A DNA stretch of 64,000 nt from Lysobacter oculi (GTDB lineage: Bacteria; Pseudomonadota; Gammaproteobacteria; Xanthomonadales; Xanthomonadaceae), in assembly GCF_003293695.1 (NCBI RefSeq), contig NZ_CP029556.1:1560001-1624000 (forward strand). The letters are read 5' to 3'. Numbering within the stretch: position 1 is the stretch's first letter; each line of letters starts with the position of its first letter. Shown one piece after another: positions 17,677 to 27,977 of this stretch. A program made the translations under genes and the position numbers. The notes under the pieces were generated by a model. It was not told the DNA's origin. It saw nothing but the letters and a program-made list of their open reading frames with translations, and did no database searches.

Positions 17677-18339
17677 ATGAAGATGCGATGGCTGCTCCCC
17701 GGCATGCTTGCATGCGCCATGCTCGGTGCCTGTGGTGGCGACCGCGCCAGTGGCGGCAAATCTGCCGGCGGCGATGCCAGCACCGATGGACTGCCCGCAC
17801 CGGAAGCACGCGGCGGCTCGGTGACCGGCATGCCCGACGCCCTGCCGGGCGGCACGCCCCATCCCGCCACCGAAGCGCCGGTCGCGCCCGATACGCCGGT
17901 CGCATCTCCAGACACCGACACCGCCACCGAAAACGACGAGGCCCCGCCGCCCGCCGCCACTGACGACGGCCCCGGCGCGGATGCCGCCGTGCAGGTGATC
18001 CGCGATTACTACGGCGCGATCAACCGCCGCGAATACGGCAGCGCCTACGGACTCTGGAGCGGCCAGGGCCAGGCCAGCGGCAAGAGCGCCACGCAGTTCG
18101 CGCAGGGCTTTGCCGAAACCGGCGGCGTGTCGGTGCAGATCGGCCAGCCCGGCCCGGTCGATGCCGGTGCCGGCCAGCGCTACATCGAGGTGCCGGTGAC
18201 GCTGGTCGCGCGCCAGTCCGACGGCAGCGAGAAGCGCTTCCGCGGCACCTATGTCCTGCACCGCACCGTGGTCGATGGCGCGACGGCCGAGCAGCGCGCC
18301 TGGCGGATCCAGTCCGCGAATCTCACGGAGGCCCCATGA
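17677..18339 (+). CDS. predicted lipoprotein with NTF2-like C-terminal region
   Basis: 220 residues. The N-terminus MKMRWLLPGMLACAMLGAC is a lipoprotein signal with an LGAC lipobox; the mature protein would start with Cys-19. Residues about 20-105 are a low-complexity linker of Ala, Pro, Thr and Asp. The C-terminal domain (about 110-220) starts AAVQVIRDYYGAINRREYGSAYGLW, which resembles NTF2-like/DUF4864-type folds, and ends in a beta-strand pattern. Function unknown. It overlaps the next lipoprotein gene by 4 bases (ATGA), so the two are translationally coupled. Confidence 0.8.
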   Translation: MKMRWLLPGMLACAMLGACGGDRASGGKSAGGDASTDGLPAPEARGGSVTGMPDALPGGTPHPATEAPVAPDTPVASPDTDTATENDEAPPPAATDDGPGADAAVQVIRDYYGAINRREYGSAYGLWSGQGQASGKSATQFAQGFAETGGVSVQIGQPGPVDAGAGQRYIEVPVTLVARQSDGSEKRFRGTYVLHRTVVDGATAEQRAWRIQSANLTEAP

Positions 18340-19073
18340 CGATGCGCACGTGGATGACGGTTCCGATGCTGGCGTTGGCACTCACCGCCTGCCAGCGCGA
18401 AGCCCCTTCGACGGCGGCAGCTTCGGGCGATGCCGCGCCGACGACGCCGGCCGATGCATCTTCATCACCCACGCCCGCGCCGGCCACCGAAGCCACATCC
18501 CCCACCCATGCCGCAGGCGACTGGACGCTGCCCGGCGAGTTCGCGCCCGACACCACCGTCGCGCAGCTGAAGACGCGCTTCGGCGAGGCCAACGTCCGCA
18601 TCGTCGATGACCTGCCGATGGCCGAAGGCGAGATGACCCGCGGCGTGGTCCTGTTCCCCGATGACCCTTCGCGGCGTGCCGTGCTGTTTTTCCAGGACAC
18701 GCAGAAATTGGCCGGGCTGCAGAACGTCACCATCGAAGACGCCGGCTCGCGCTGGCACTACGCCAATGGCGTGCGCATCGGCATGACGCTGGCGGAACTG
18801 GTCGCGTTGAACGGCGCGCCGGTCACGTTCTACGGCATGGAATGGGACTACGGCGGCCACGTGACCGGCTTCAACGGCGGCAAGCTGGGTGATGCGGTAG
18901 GCCGCCCCGGACGCGCCGGCATGCGCCTCGGCATCAAGGCCGATGCAAAGAGTGGCGATTACCCTTCGGGTGACAGCGAGTTCAGGAGCGACGACCCGAA
19001 GTGGCCGAAGGCCGGCCAGTCGCTCATGGTGAGCGAACTGATGCTCTCGCTGCCCGGCGCGGACGATCTCTGA
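18336..19073 (+). CDS. predicted lipoprotein of unknown function
   Basis: 245 residues with a lipoprotein signal and lipobox LTAC (Cys-19), then a Thr/Ala/Pro/Ser linker to about residue 60. The folded domain begins GDWTLPGEFAPDTTVAQLKTRFGEANV, where the wording TVAQLKTRFGEANV and IGMTLAELVALNGAPVTFYGMEWDYGG suggests two related modules of a SmpA/BamE-like kind. This resemblance is by eye only. It is coupled to the upstream lipoprotein and ends 7 bases from the convergent SET gene. Envelope location is well supported; function is not. Confidence 0.78.
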   Translation: MTMRTWMTVPMLALALTACQREAPSTAAASGDAAPTTPADASSSPTPAPATEATSPTHAAGDWTLPGEFAPDTTVAQLKTRFGEANVRIVDDLPMAEGEMTRGVVLFPDDPSRRAVLFFQDTQKLAGLQNVTIEDAGSRWHYANGVRIGMTLAELVALNGAPVTFYGMEWDYGGHVTGFNGGKLGDAVGRPGRAGMRLGIKADAKSGDYPSGDSEFRSDDPKWPKAGQSLMVSELMLSLPGADDL

Positions 19074-19080
19074 CGAAGGC

Positions 19081-19620
19081 TCAGGCCTTGGTCTTCTTCG
19101 CCTTCTTGCCGGCCTTCTTCTTCTCCGGCTTGGGCTTTTTCTCGGGCTTGGGCTGCAGCATCGTGCCGGTGCAGTCGGGCGCGCCGCAGCGGCAGCCCCA
19201 GAGCGCCTTCAGCGCCGGGGTGTAGGCCTCTTCCAGCACGATGCAGTAGTTGTACGAGAGCTCCTCGCCCGCGGCGATGTCGCGGGTGGCTTCGACATAC
19301 ACCTTGTCCTTGTGCGGGCGGCCCTTGTCGTCTTCCTCCAGCACCGCCTCGCAGTTGGGGGCGCAGCTGTGGTTGATCCAGCGGGCGATGTTGCCGTCCT
19401 CGTTGCCGTCGATGACATAGGTGTCATTGAGCGTGAAGAGGAAGGTGTGGCCGTTCTCCTCGATGGCGCCGTAGGCCTCGTCCACTTCCGCGTGGCTGCG
19501 CAGCTTGCCCTTGTAGCGGACGATGCGCTCGCCCTTGGCGATCGGCTCGACGGCGAACACGCCGTTGCCGTGGATGCTGGACTGGCGGCGCGCGATCTTG
19601 TGCTTGCTGGTCTTGGCCAT
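19081..19620 (-). CDS. SET domain protein-lysine methyltransferase-like protein
   Basis: 179 residues. The SET domain starts SSIHGNGVFAVEPIAKGERI and has both S-adenosylmethionine/knot motifs: RWINHSCAPNC at 80-90 and GEELSYNY at 118-125. A post-SET cysteine cluster, WGCRCGAPDCTGTML (141-155), follows, as in eukaryotic histone methyltransferases. The last 25 residues are a Lys/Pro tail (KPEKKPKPEKKKAGKKAKK). Family members transfer methyl groups to lysine; the bacterial targets are mostly unknown. It is transcribed divergently from the SUF operon, 129 bases from the Rrf2 start. Nearby on the same segment is an HU protein with a lysine-rich tail, a possible substrate (inference only). Confidence 0.93.
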   Translation of the reverse strand: MAKTSKHKIARRQSSIHGNGVFAVEPIAKGERIVRYKGKLRSHAEVDEAYGAIEENGHTFLFTLNDTYVIDGNEDGNIARWINHSCAPNCEAVLEEDDKGRPHKDKVYVEATRDIAAGEELSYNYCIVLEEAYTPALKALWGCRCGAPDCTGTMLQPKPEKKPKPEKKKAGKKAKKTKA

Positions 19621-19679
19621 GCTTCATCTTCCTTGCGGGGCGGCCATTGTGGCCCATCCACCGGTCTTTCTGGCGTGGA

Positions 19680-19721
19680 TTGAGCTGGCCGCCTCCAATC
19701 AGTACAATTACGGTACTGATT
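19680..19721 (+). promoter_or_regulatory. SUF operon promoter with palindromic Rrf2 operator
   Basis: -35 TTGAGC (19680-19685), a 17-bp spacer and -10 TACAAT (19703-19708). A perfect inverted repeat, aatcagtac-N7-gtactgatt (19697-19721), covers the -10 and the expected start point. The position suits repression by the Rrf2 protein encoded first in the operon. Confidence 0.75.
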
Positions 19722-19749
19722 AAGGCCGACCCGCCAACGCCACGTCGCC

Positions 19750-20202
19750 ATGCTCCGCGTCACCAAACTCACCGACTACGCCACGCTCGTCATGACCGTG
19801 CTTGCCGCCGCCCCCGAGGCGGTGTTGAGCGCGGCCGAACTGGCCGAACGCGCCGGCATCGAACTGCCCACCGCCGCCAAGGTGTTGAAGCCGCTGGCGC
19901 AGGCGGGGCTGGTCGAAGGCTTCCGCGGCGCCAATGGCGGCTACCGGCTGGCCCGCGACCCGCACGAGGTCTCGCTGGCCGACATCGTCGAGGCGATGGA
20001 AGGCCCGCTGGCCATGACCGAATGCAGCATCCACGAAGGCCAGTGCGGCATCGAGGACTCCTGCGGCGTGCGCGGCAACTGGCAGCGCGTCAACACGGTC
20101 ATCGCCCAGGCCCTGCGCGAAGTCAGCCTGCACGCGATGACCCATGGCGACGACATCGCCCCCACCCGCAAGCGCATCCCGGTGCGCATCGCCGCCGTTT
20201 GA
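19750..20202 (+). CDS. Rrf2 family SUF operon regulator (IscR/SufR-type)
   Basis: 150 residues. The N-terminal winged helix-turn-helix (residues 1-70) carries [13 protein letters not shown] and [11 protein letters not shown], the Rrf2 signature. Three cysteines at 92, 99 and 105 ([15 protein letters not shown]) match the Fe-S cluster ligands of IscR-type proteins. It is the first gene of the operon and its start lies 28 bases after a palindrome that overlaps the promoter. This implies that it senses cluster status and controls its own operon. It corresponds to the SUF-associated Rrf2 subgroup rather than to iscR, since no isc genes follow. Confidence 0.95.
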   Translation: MLRVTKLTDYATLVMTVLAAAPEAVLSAAELAERAGIELPTAAKVLKPLAQAGLVEGFRGANGGYRLARDPHEVSLADIVEAMEGPLAMTECSIHEGQCGIEDSCGVRGNWQRVNTVIAQALREVSLHAMTHGDDIAPTRKRIPVRIAAV

Positions 20203-20212
20203 GCACGCATCC

Positions 20213-21682
<1,470 letters not shown>

Positions 21683-21706
21683 CCGCCGGCCGCCGCATAC
21701 CGAATC

Positions 21707-22483
<777 letters not shown>

Positions 22484-22484
22484 G

Positions 22485-23717
22485 ATGAGCGCCCTGCTCG
22501 ATTCCCTGCTCGCCGGCCGCGACGACGCGCCCGCCCGCGCCATCCTCGATGCCGGGCTGCCCGGTCCGCGCGCCGAAGCGTGGAAGTACACGCCGCTGCG
22601 CGCATTCGAACGCCGCGTGTTCGTGCCCGCGCGCAAGCTGGATGCGGATGCGGCCTTGCTCGACGGCATTCCCGCGCCGCGCATCGTCTTCGTCAATGGT
22701 CATTTTGATGCGGCCTTGTCGGCGTTCGATGCGTTGCCCACCGGCATCGCCGTGCCCACCGAGCCCGCGCCACGCGACCCGGTGCGGATCGAAGCCGAGC
22801 CGACGCCGTGGCAGCCGGCCGGCGATGACGTCTTCGCCCACCTCAACACCGTGCTGGCGGAGAACGGCGTGCGCATCGACGTCGATGCCGTCATCGACAC
22901 GCCGCTGCACCTGGTCACGCTCAACCTGCACGATGGCGAGGATCGCGCCACGCATCTGCGCCATGCCATCACGCTCGCCGCCGATGCGGCGCTGACGCTG
23001 GTCGAGCACCAGCTCGGCCACGACCACGCCAATCTCGACAACAGTCATGTCGAGGTCCGGCTGGGCGAACGCGCCAAGCTGCTGCACCTGCGCGTGCAGG
23101 ACGATGCAACCCACGCCAGCCGCATGCTGCGCACCGAGGCCAGACTCGCCGACCATGCGCAGTACACGCGCATCGATCTGGAACTCGGCGCATCGCTTTC
23201 GCGGCATGAATTGAATGTGCGGCTGGACGGCGAAGGCGCATCGCTCCACGCCGGCGGCGCGCTGCTGGCCGATGGCCGTCGCCACCTCGACACCCGCCTC
23301 GGCATCGTCCATGCGGCGCGTGACACCCGCAGCGAACTGCCTTGGCGTGGCCTGGCCGACGGACGCAGCCGCGCGGTCTTCCACGGTGGCATCCGCATCG
23401 ATGCGGGCGCCGATGGCAGCATCGCCAACCTGCAGAACCGCAACCTGCTGCTGTCGGAGAACGCGGAGATCGACACCCAGCCGGTGCTGGTCATCCACGC
23501 CGACGAAGTGCAGGCCGCGCACGGTGCAACGGTCGGCCAGCTCGATGCCACCGCGCTGTTCTACTTGCGTTCGCGCGGCATTCCCGAAGCCGAGGCTCGC
23601 CGCATCCTCACCGCCGCGTTCTGCCGCGACCTGCTGTCGATGGTCGAAGACGCCTCGTTGCGCGCGCTGCTGGAATCGCGCCTTGATGCGGCGCTGGCAC
23701 GGATGCAGGCCGCATGA
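22485..23717 (+). CDS. sufD: Fe-S cluster assembly protein SufD
   Basis: 410 residues starting one base after the sufC stop (TGAGATG). GLPGPRAEAWKYTPL near residue 25 is the SufD N-terminal motif. The beta-helix core has DVRLGERAKLLHLRVQ-like sequence, and the end has ATVGQLDATALFYLRSRGIPEAEARRILTAAF, the shared SufB/D signature. It is the non-catalytic partner of SufB in SufBC2D and helps in iron delivery. The last bases overlap sufS by four (ATGA). Nothing is unusual. Confidence 0.96.
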   Translation: MSALLDSLLAGRDDAPARAILDAGLPGPRAEAWKYTPLRAFERRVFVPARKLDADAALLDGIPAPRIVFVNGHFDAALSAFDALPTGIAVPTEPAPRDPVRIEAEPTPWQPAGDDVFAHLNTVLAENGVRIDVDAVIDTPLHLVTLNLHDGEDRATHLRHAITLAADAALTLVEHQLGHDHANLDNSHVEVRLGERAKLLHLRVQDDATHASRMLRTEARLADHAQYTRIDLELGASLSRHELNVRLDGEGASLHAGGALLADGRRHLDTRLGIVHAARDTRSELPWRGLADGRSRAVFHGGIRIDAGADGSIANLQNRNLLLSENAEIDTQPVLVIHADEVQAAHGATVGQLDATALFYLRSRGIPEAEARRILTAAFCRDLLSMVEDASLRALLESRLDAALARMQAA

Positions 23718-24943
23718 GCGACACGCCCGCCATCGACTGGCAGGCGGTCCGCGCCGACTTCCCGCTGCTCACGCGCGAAGTGCACGGCAAGCCGCTGGTC
23801 TATCTCGACTCCGCCAACACCAGCCAGAAACCGCGCCAGGTGATCGAAGCAGTGGACGGCTTCTATCGCCGCCACAACGCCAACGTCAGCCGCGCCGTGC
23901 ACCAGCTCGGCGCCGAAGCCACCGAGCAATACGAAGGCGCGCGAAAAAAAATCGCAGCTTTCCTCAACGTCCGCGCCGACGAACTCGTGCTGACCAGCGG
24001 CACCACGTTCGCCATCAACCTGGTCGCGTATTCGTGGGCCCTGCCGCGCCTGAAAGCCGGCGACGTCATCCTGCTCTCGCGCATGGAGCACCACGCCAAC
24101 ATCGTGCCGTGGCAGCTCGTGGCGCAACGCAGCGGCGCCACGATCCGCGTCGCCGAGCTGCTGCCCGATGGCAGCCTCGACCTGGAGGCGCTGCACGCGG
24201 CGATGACGCCGGAGGTCAAGCTGCTCGGCATCGCGCACGTCAGCAACGTGCTGGGCACGGTCAACCCGGTCCGCGACATCTGCCGCGAAGCACGCCGTCG
24301 CGGCATCGTCACCGTGGTCGACGGCTCGCAGGCCGCACCGCATATGCAGGTGGATGTCGCTTCGATCGGTTGCGATTTCTATGCTGCCACCGGCCACAAG
24401 CTGTGCGGCCCGACCGGCACCGGCCTGCTGTGGGCGCGGCGCGAACATCTCGACGCGATGCCGCCCTTCATCGGCGGCGGCGAGATGATCAAGGAAGTGC
24501 GCTTCGAAGGCAGCGTCTTCAACGATCCGCCGCACAAGTTCGAAGCCGGCACGCCCAACATCGCCGGTTTCATCGGACTGGGCGCGGCGGTCGATTATCT
24601 CGACGGCATCGGCATGGACGCGATCCATGCGCGTGAATCCGAGCTGCTCGCCCACGCGACCGAAGCGATGTCCGCCATCGACGGCCTACGCATCATCGGC
24701 ACCGCGCCGGGCAAGGCCGCGATCATCTCGTTCCTGATCGACGGCACCCACGCCCACGACCTCGCCACCCTGCTCGACCTCGAAGGCGTCGCCGTGCGTT
24801 CCGGCCAGCATTGCGCGCATCCGCTGCTGCAGTCCTTCGGCGTCAGCGCCACCTGCCGCGTGTCGCTCGCCTTCTACAACACCCATGACGATGTGGACGC
24901 GTTCATCCGCGCGCTGCACAAGGCGAGGTCGCTGCTCGCATGA
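23714..24943 (+). CDS. sufS: cysteine desulfurase SufS
   Basis: 409 residues, group II cysteine desulfurase. The PLP lysine is in ATGHKLCGPTGTG. The catalytic cysteine is in RSGQHCAHPLL near residue 365, on the short group II loop. The N-terminus VRADFPLLTREVHGKPLVYLDSANTSQKP is typical. It takes sulfur from L-cysteine and passes it to the SUF scaffold. Group II enzymes usually need SufE or SufU as acceptor; neither is in this operon, so one must be elsewhere or be bypassed. The end overlaps the GNAT gene by four bases. Confidence 0.97.
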   Translation: MSDTPAIDWQAVRADFPLLTREVHGKPLVYLDSANTSQKPRQVIEAVDGFYRRHNANVSRAVHQLGAEATEQYEGARKKIAAFLNVRADELVLTSGTTFAINLVAYSWALPRLKAGDVILLSRMEHHANIVPWQLVAQRSGATIRVAELLPDGSLDLEALHAAMTPEVKLLGIAHVSNVLGTVNPVRDICREARRRGIVTVVDGSQAAPHMQVDVASIGCDFYAATGHKLCGPTGTGLLWARREHLDAMPPFIGGGEMIKEVRFEGSVFNDPPHKFEAGTPNIAGFIGLGAAVDYLDGIGMDAIHARESELLAHATEAMSAIDGLRIIGTAPGKAAIISFLIDGTHAHDLATLLDLEGVAVRSGQHCAHPLLQSFGVSATCRVSLAFYNTHDDVDAFIRALHKARSLLA

Positions 24944-25461
24944 ACCTGACGTTCCGGCACGCCACCCACGCCGACATCCCGATGCTCATCGAACTGGTGA
25001 CCTCCGCCTATCGCGGCGATGCCAGCCGCGCCGGCTGGACCACCGAAGCCGACCTGCTCGACGGCGCACGCATCGATGCGGAACGCCTCGCCGCCGACAT
25101 CGACCGCCCGCAGAGCGTCATCCTGCTCGGTGAAGCCGATGGCGCAACGCTCGCCTGCGCGCACGTCGCCGTGGAAGACGGCGCCGGCTACTTCGGCATG
25201 TTCTCGGTGAGCCCGGGGCTGCAGGGCCAGGGCATCGGCAAGCGGATGCTGGATGAAGCCGAACGCATCGCCCGCGACGTATTCGCGCAGGACGCGATGC
25301 GGATGACCGTGATCGACGTGCGCGACGAACTCATCGGTTACTACGCACGACGCGGTTACCGGCGCACCGGCATCCACAAACCCTTCCCCTATGGCGACGA
25401 ACGCTTCGGCACCCCGAAGCGCGACGATCTGCGCTTCGAAATCCTGGAGAAGGCGCTGTGA
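24940..25461 (+). CDS. GNAT family N-acetyltransferase
   Basis: 173 residues starting MNLTFRHATHADIPMLIELV, the usual GNAT beginning. The acetyl-CoA motif A is FSVSPGLQGQGIGKRMLDEAERIAR (about 88-112), matching Q/RxxGxG/A as QGQGIG. The C-terminus has LIGYYARRGYRRTGI, the motif B region. It overlaps sufS and the Rieske gene by four bases each and so is translated with the SUF operon. The substrate is unknown; a role in cluster assembly is not established. Confidence 0.93.
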   Translation: MNLTFRHATHADIPMLIELVTSAYRGDASRAGWTTEADLLDGARIDAERLAADIDRPQSVILLGEADGATLACAHVAVEDGAGYFGMFSVSPGLQGQGIGKRMLDEAERIARDVFAQDAMRMTVIDVRDELIGYYARRGYRRTGIHKPFPYGDERFGTPKRDDLRFEILEKAL

Positions 25462-25790
25462 GCGACGAACTGCGCGGCTGGGAATTCGTCTGCACCGAGG
25501 CCGAGCTTTTGCCCGGCGAGAAGAAGACCGTCTGGGACGGCGACACGCCGATCCTCGTGGTCAACCTGGATGGCGTGTACTACGCGGTCGAGGACCAGTG
25601 CACGCACGAGGACTTCGAGCTTTCGGCCGGCGAGGTGGATGCCGCGACCGGCGAGATCGAATGCGTACTGCACGGCGCGAAGTTCGACCTGCGCAGCGGC
25701 GATGCCACCTGCGCCCCCGCCTACACGCCGGTCGCCAAGTTCCCGGTGAAGGTGGTCGATGGCGCCCTCTGGACCCGCGACGACCGCTGA
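25458..25790 (+). CDS. Rieske [2Fe-2S] ferredoxin-type protein
   Basis: 110 residues. The two cluster-binding boxes are CTHEDF (C-x-H) and CVLHGAKF (C-x2-H), about 20 residues apart, as in non-heme iron oxygenase ferredoxins. There is no membrane anchor and no attached reductase or oxygenase domain. It is the last gene of the SUF operon, overlapping the GNAT gene by four bases. The protein may carry electrons to the scaffold or be an early client of it; both are inference. Confidence 0.93.
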   Translation: MSDELRGWEFVCTEAELLPGEKKTVWDGDTPILVVNLDGVYYAVEDQCTHEDFELSAGEVDAATGEIECVLHGAKFDLRSGDATCAPAYTPVAKFPVKVVDGALWTRDDR

Positions 25791-25817
25791 GGCCAGGCGC
25801 TATTCATTTTCCTTGTG

Positions 25818-25836
25818 AATGATATTGATTCGCATT
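25818..25836. promoter_or_regulatory. Fur-box-like operator upstream of the TonB receptor
   Basis: aatgatattgattcgcatt is an imperfect palindrome resembling the GATAAT-repeat Fur site. It is strikingly A/T-rich for this genome and lies 50 bases before the receptor start. Iron repression is expected. Confidence 0.72.
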
Positions 25837-25886
25837 ACTATGGCCTCGTGGCGCCGTCGAGCGTCTAATCCTGATCGAGGTTTCCG

Positions 25887-27977
25887 ATGTCTTCCCCCTT
25901 CTTCATCAGCCGGCGCCCCCTGGTGGCCGCCATCCTCCTTGGCCTGTCCCTGCCCGTGTTGGCCGATGACGCCGCCCAGCTCGACCGCGTCGTGGTCAAG
26001 GGCAGCCGCTACCTGCCGGAATACCAGGCGCGCGACAGCCGCAGCGCCACCAAGACCGATACGCCGCTGGTGAACGTGCCGCAGGCGGCGACCGTGGTGA
26101 CCGAGGAACTGATCCGCGACCAGGCCATGACCGGCCTGCCGGAAGTGCTGCGCTACGTGCCGGGCGCGGGCGTCGCCCAGGGTGAAGGCAACCGCGACAC
26201 GGCGGTGATGCGCGGCAACAGCACCACGGCGGATTTCTTTGTCGACGGCATGCGCGACGACACGCAGTACATCCGCGACATCTACAACACCGAACGCGTC
26301 GAGGCGCTGAAGGGCCCGAACGCGATGATCTTCGGGCGCGGCGGCTCGGGCGGCATCATCAACCGCGTGTCCAAGCAGGCCGATGGCCGCGAGGGCGGCG
26401 CCCTCAGCCTCCAGTACGGCAACTGGAACCGCAAGCGCGGCACGCTGGACTGGCAGACGAAGATCAGCGAAAGCGCCGCGTTCCGCGTCAACGCGGTGGC
26501 CGAGGAGTCCGAGGGCTTCCGCGACGGCTTCGAAATTTCCCGCCGCGGCATCAACCCGACCATGCGCTTCGGCCTGGGCGAGCACACCCAGCTGGACCTG
26601 TCGTTCGAGCACTTCCGCGACGACCGCGTGGCCGACCGTGGCGTGCCTTCGCTCAACGGCCGCCCGATCGACGTCGATCCCTCGACCTTCTTCGGCAGCC
26701 CGGAACTGAGCCCGGTGTGGGCGCGCGTCAATGCCTTCGATGCAGCGCTGGTGCATGACTTCGGCAACGGCGCCGAGCTTCGCAACCACTTCCGCTGGGC
26801 CGACTACGACAAGTTCTACCAGAACGTCTTCGCCTCGGGCACCGTGATGGACCCCGTGGCCGGCCTGCAGGTGACGCTGTCGGCGTACAACAACCTGACC
26901 ACGCGGCGGAACTGGCTCAACCAGACCGACCTGGAGTTCGATGCCGCAACCGGCAACATCCGCCACAGGCTGCTGGTCGGTGCCGAACTGGGCCGCCAGG
27001 ACACCGACAACCTGCGCATGAACGGCGCTTTCCCGGCCGGCAACCGGGTGACGCTGGCCAATCCGCGCTTCACCGGCCAGGTGGTGTTCACGCCCAACCG
27101 GGAGAACAGCAGCCAGGCCGATACCTTCGCGGTCTACGCGCAGGACCAGATCGAGTTCTCGCCGGCGTGGATGGCTGTCGTGGGCGTGCGCTACGACCGC
27201 GTCAGCATCGAGATGGACGACATCACCAGCGGCCAGCATTTCAGCAGCCGCGACGGCATGTGGTCGCCGCGCGCGGGCCTGATCTACAAGCCGCGCAAGG
27301 ACATGTCGTTCTACGGCAGCTACAGCATGGCGTTCCAGCCGCGTGCCGGCGAACAGCTGAGCTCGCTGTCGGCCAGCACGCAGTCGCTGGATCCGGAAAA
27401 GTTCATCAACAAGGAACTCGGCTGGAAGTGGGAAGTGAACGACCAGCTGTCGCTGAGCGTCGCCGCCTACCAGCTGGACCGCCGCAACGTCGCCACGACC
27501 GATCCGGCCGACCCGACCCGCATGGTGCTGGTCGATGGCCAGCGCGCGCGTGGCGTGGAGCTGGGCCTGGCCGGGCGCATCACCGAACGTTGGCAGGTGA
27601 TGGGCGGCTATGCCTGGCAGCAGGGTGAACTGCTGAGCGCGGCATCGGCGACCGCGCCGGCCGGCAATGAACTGGCGCAGTTGCCGCGCCACAGCGCGTC
27701 GCTGTGGAACCGTTTCGATGTGACGCCGACGTTCGGCTTCGGCATCGGCGCGATCCATCGCGGCAGCTTCTATGCCTCCACCGACAACACGGTGACCGTG
27801 CCCGGCTTCACCCGTCTTGATGGCGCGCTGTTCTGGAAGGCCAGCGAGCAGCTGCAGCTGCAGCTCAATGTCGAGAACCTGCTGGACAAGGAATACTTCG
27901 CCACCGCGCACAGCAACCAGAGCATCTCGCCGGGTGCCCCGCGCGGCGCGACGCTGACGGCGCGGTTCACGTTCTGA
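25887..27977 (+). CDS. TonB-dependent siderophore receptor (catecholate-type)
   Basis: 696 residues from the ATG at 25887, with GAGG upstream. A signal peptide (residues 1-26) ends in LADDA. The TonB box region LDRVVVKG follows, then the plug domain (PQAATVVTEELIRDQ, NTERVEALKGPNAMIFGRGGSGGIINRVSK). The 22-strand barrel ends in an aromatic residue (ATLTARFTF) as outer-membrane porins do. The wording fits the siderophore receptor family that includes Fiu-like catecholate receptors. It brings ferric siderophore into the periplasm using TonB energy. A Fur-like box lies upstream and a PepSY protein overlaps the stop by one base. The exact ligand is not known. Confidence 0.94.
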   Translation: MSSPFFISRRPLVAAILLGLSLPVLADDAAQLDRVVVKGSRYLPEYQARDSRSATKTDTPLVNVPQAATVVTEELIRDQAMTGLPEVLRYVPGAGVAQGEGNRDTAVMRGNSTTADFFVDGMRDDTQYIRDIYNTERVEALKGPNAMIFGRGGSGGIINRVSKQADGREGGALSLQYGNWNRKRGTLDWQTKISESAAFRVNAVAEESEGFRDGFEISRRGINPTMRFGLGEHTQLDLSFEHFRDDRVADRGVPSLNGRPIDVDPSTFFGSPELSPVWARVNAFDAALVHDFGNGAELRNHFRWADYDKFYQNVFASGTVMDPVAGLQVTLSAYNNLTTRRNWLNQTDLEFDAATGNIRHRLLVGAELGRQDTDNLRMNGAFPAGNRVTLANPRFTGQVVFTPNRENSSQADTFAVYAQDQIEFSPAWMAVVGVRYDRVSIEMDDITSGQHFSSRDGMWSPRAGLIYKPRKDMSFYGSYSMAFQPRAGEQLSSLSASTQSLDPEKFINKELGWKWEVNDQLSLSVAAYQLDRRNVATTDPADPTRMVLVDGQRARGVELGLAGRITERWQVMGGYAWQQGELLSAASATAPAGNELAQLPRHSASLWNRFDVTPTFGFGIGAIHRGSFYASTDNTVTVPGFTRLDGALFWKASEQLQLQLNVENLLDKEYFATAHSNQSISPGAPRGATLTARFTF

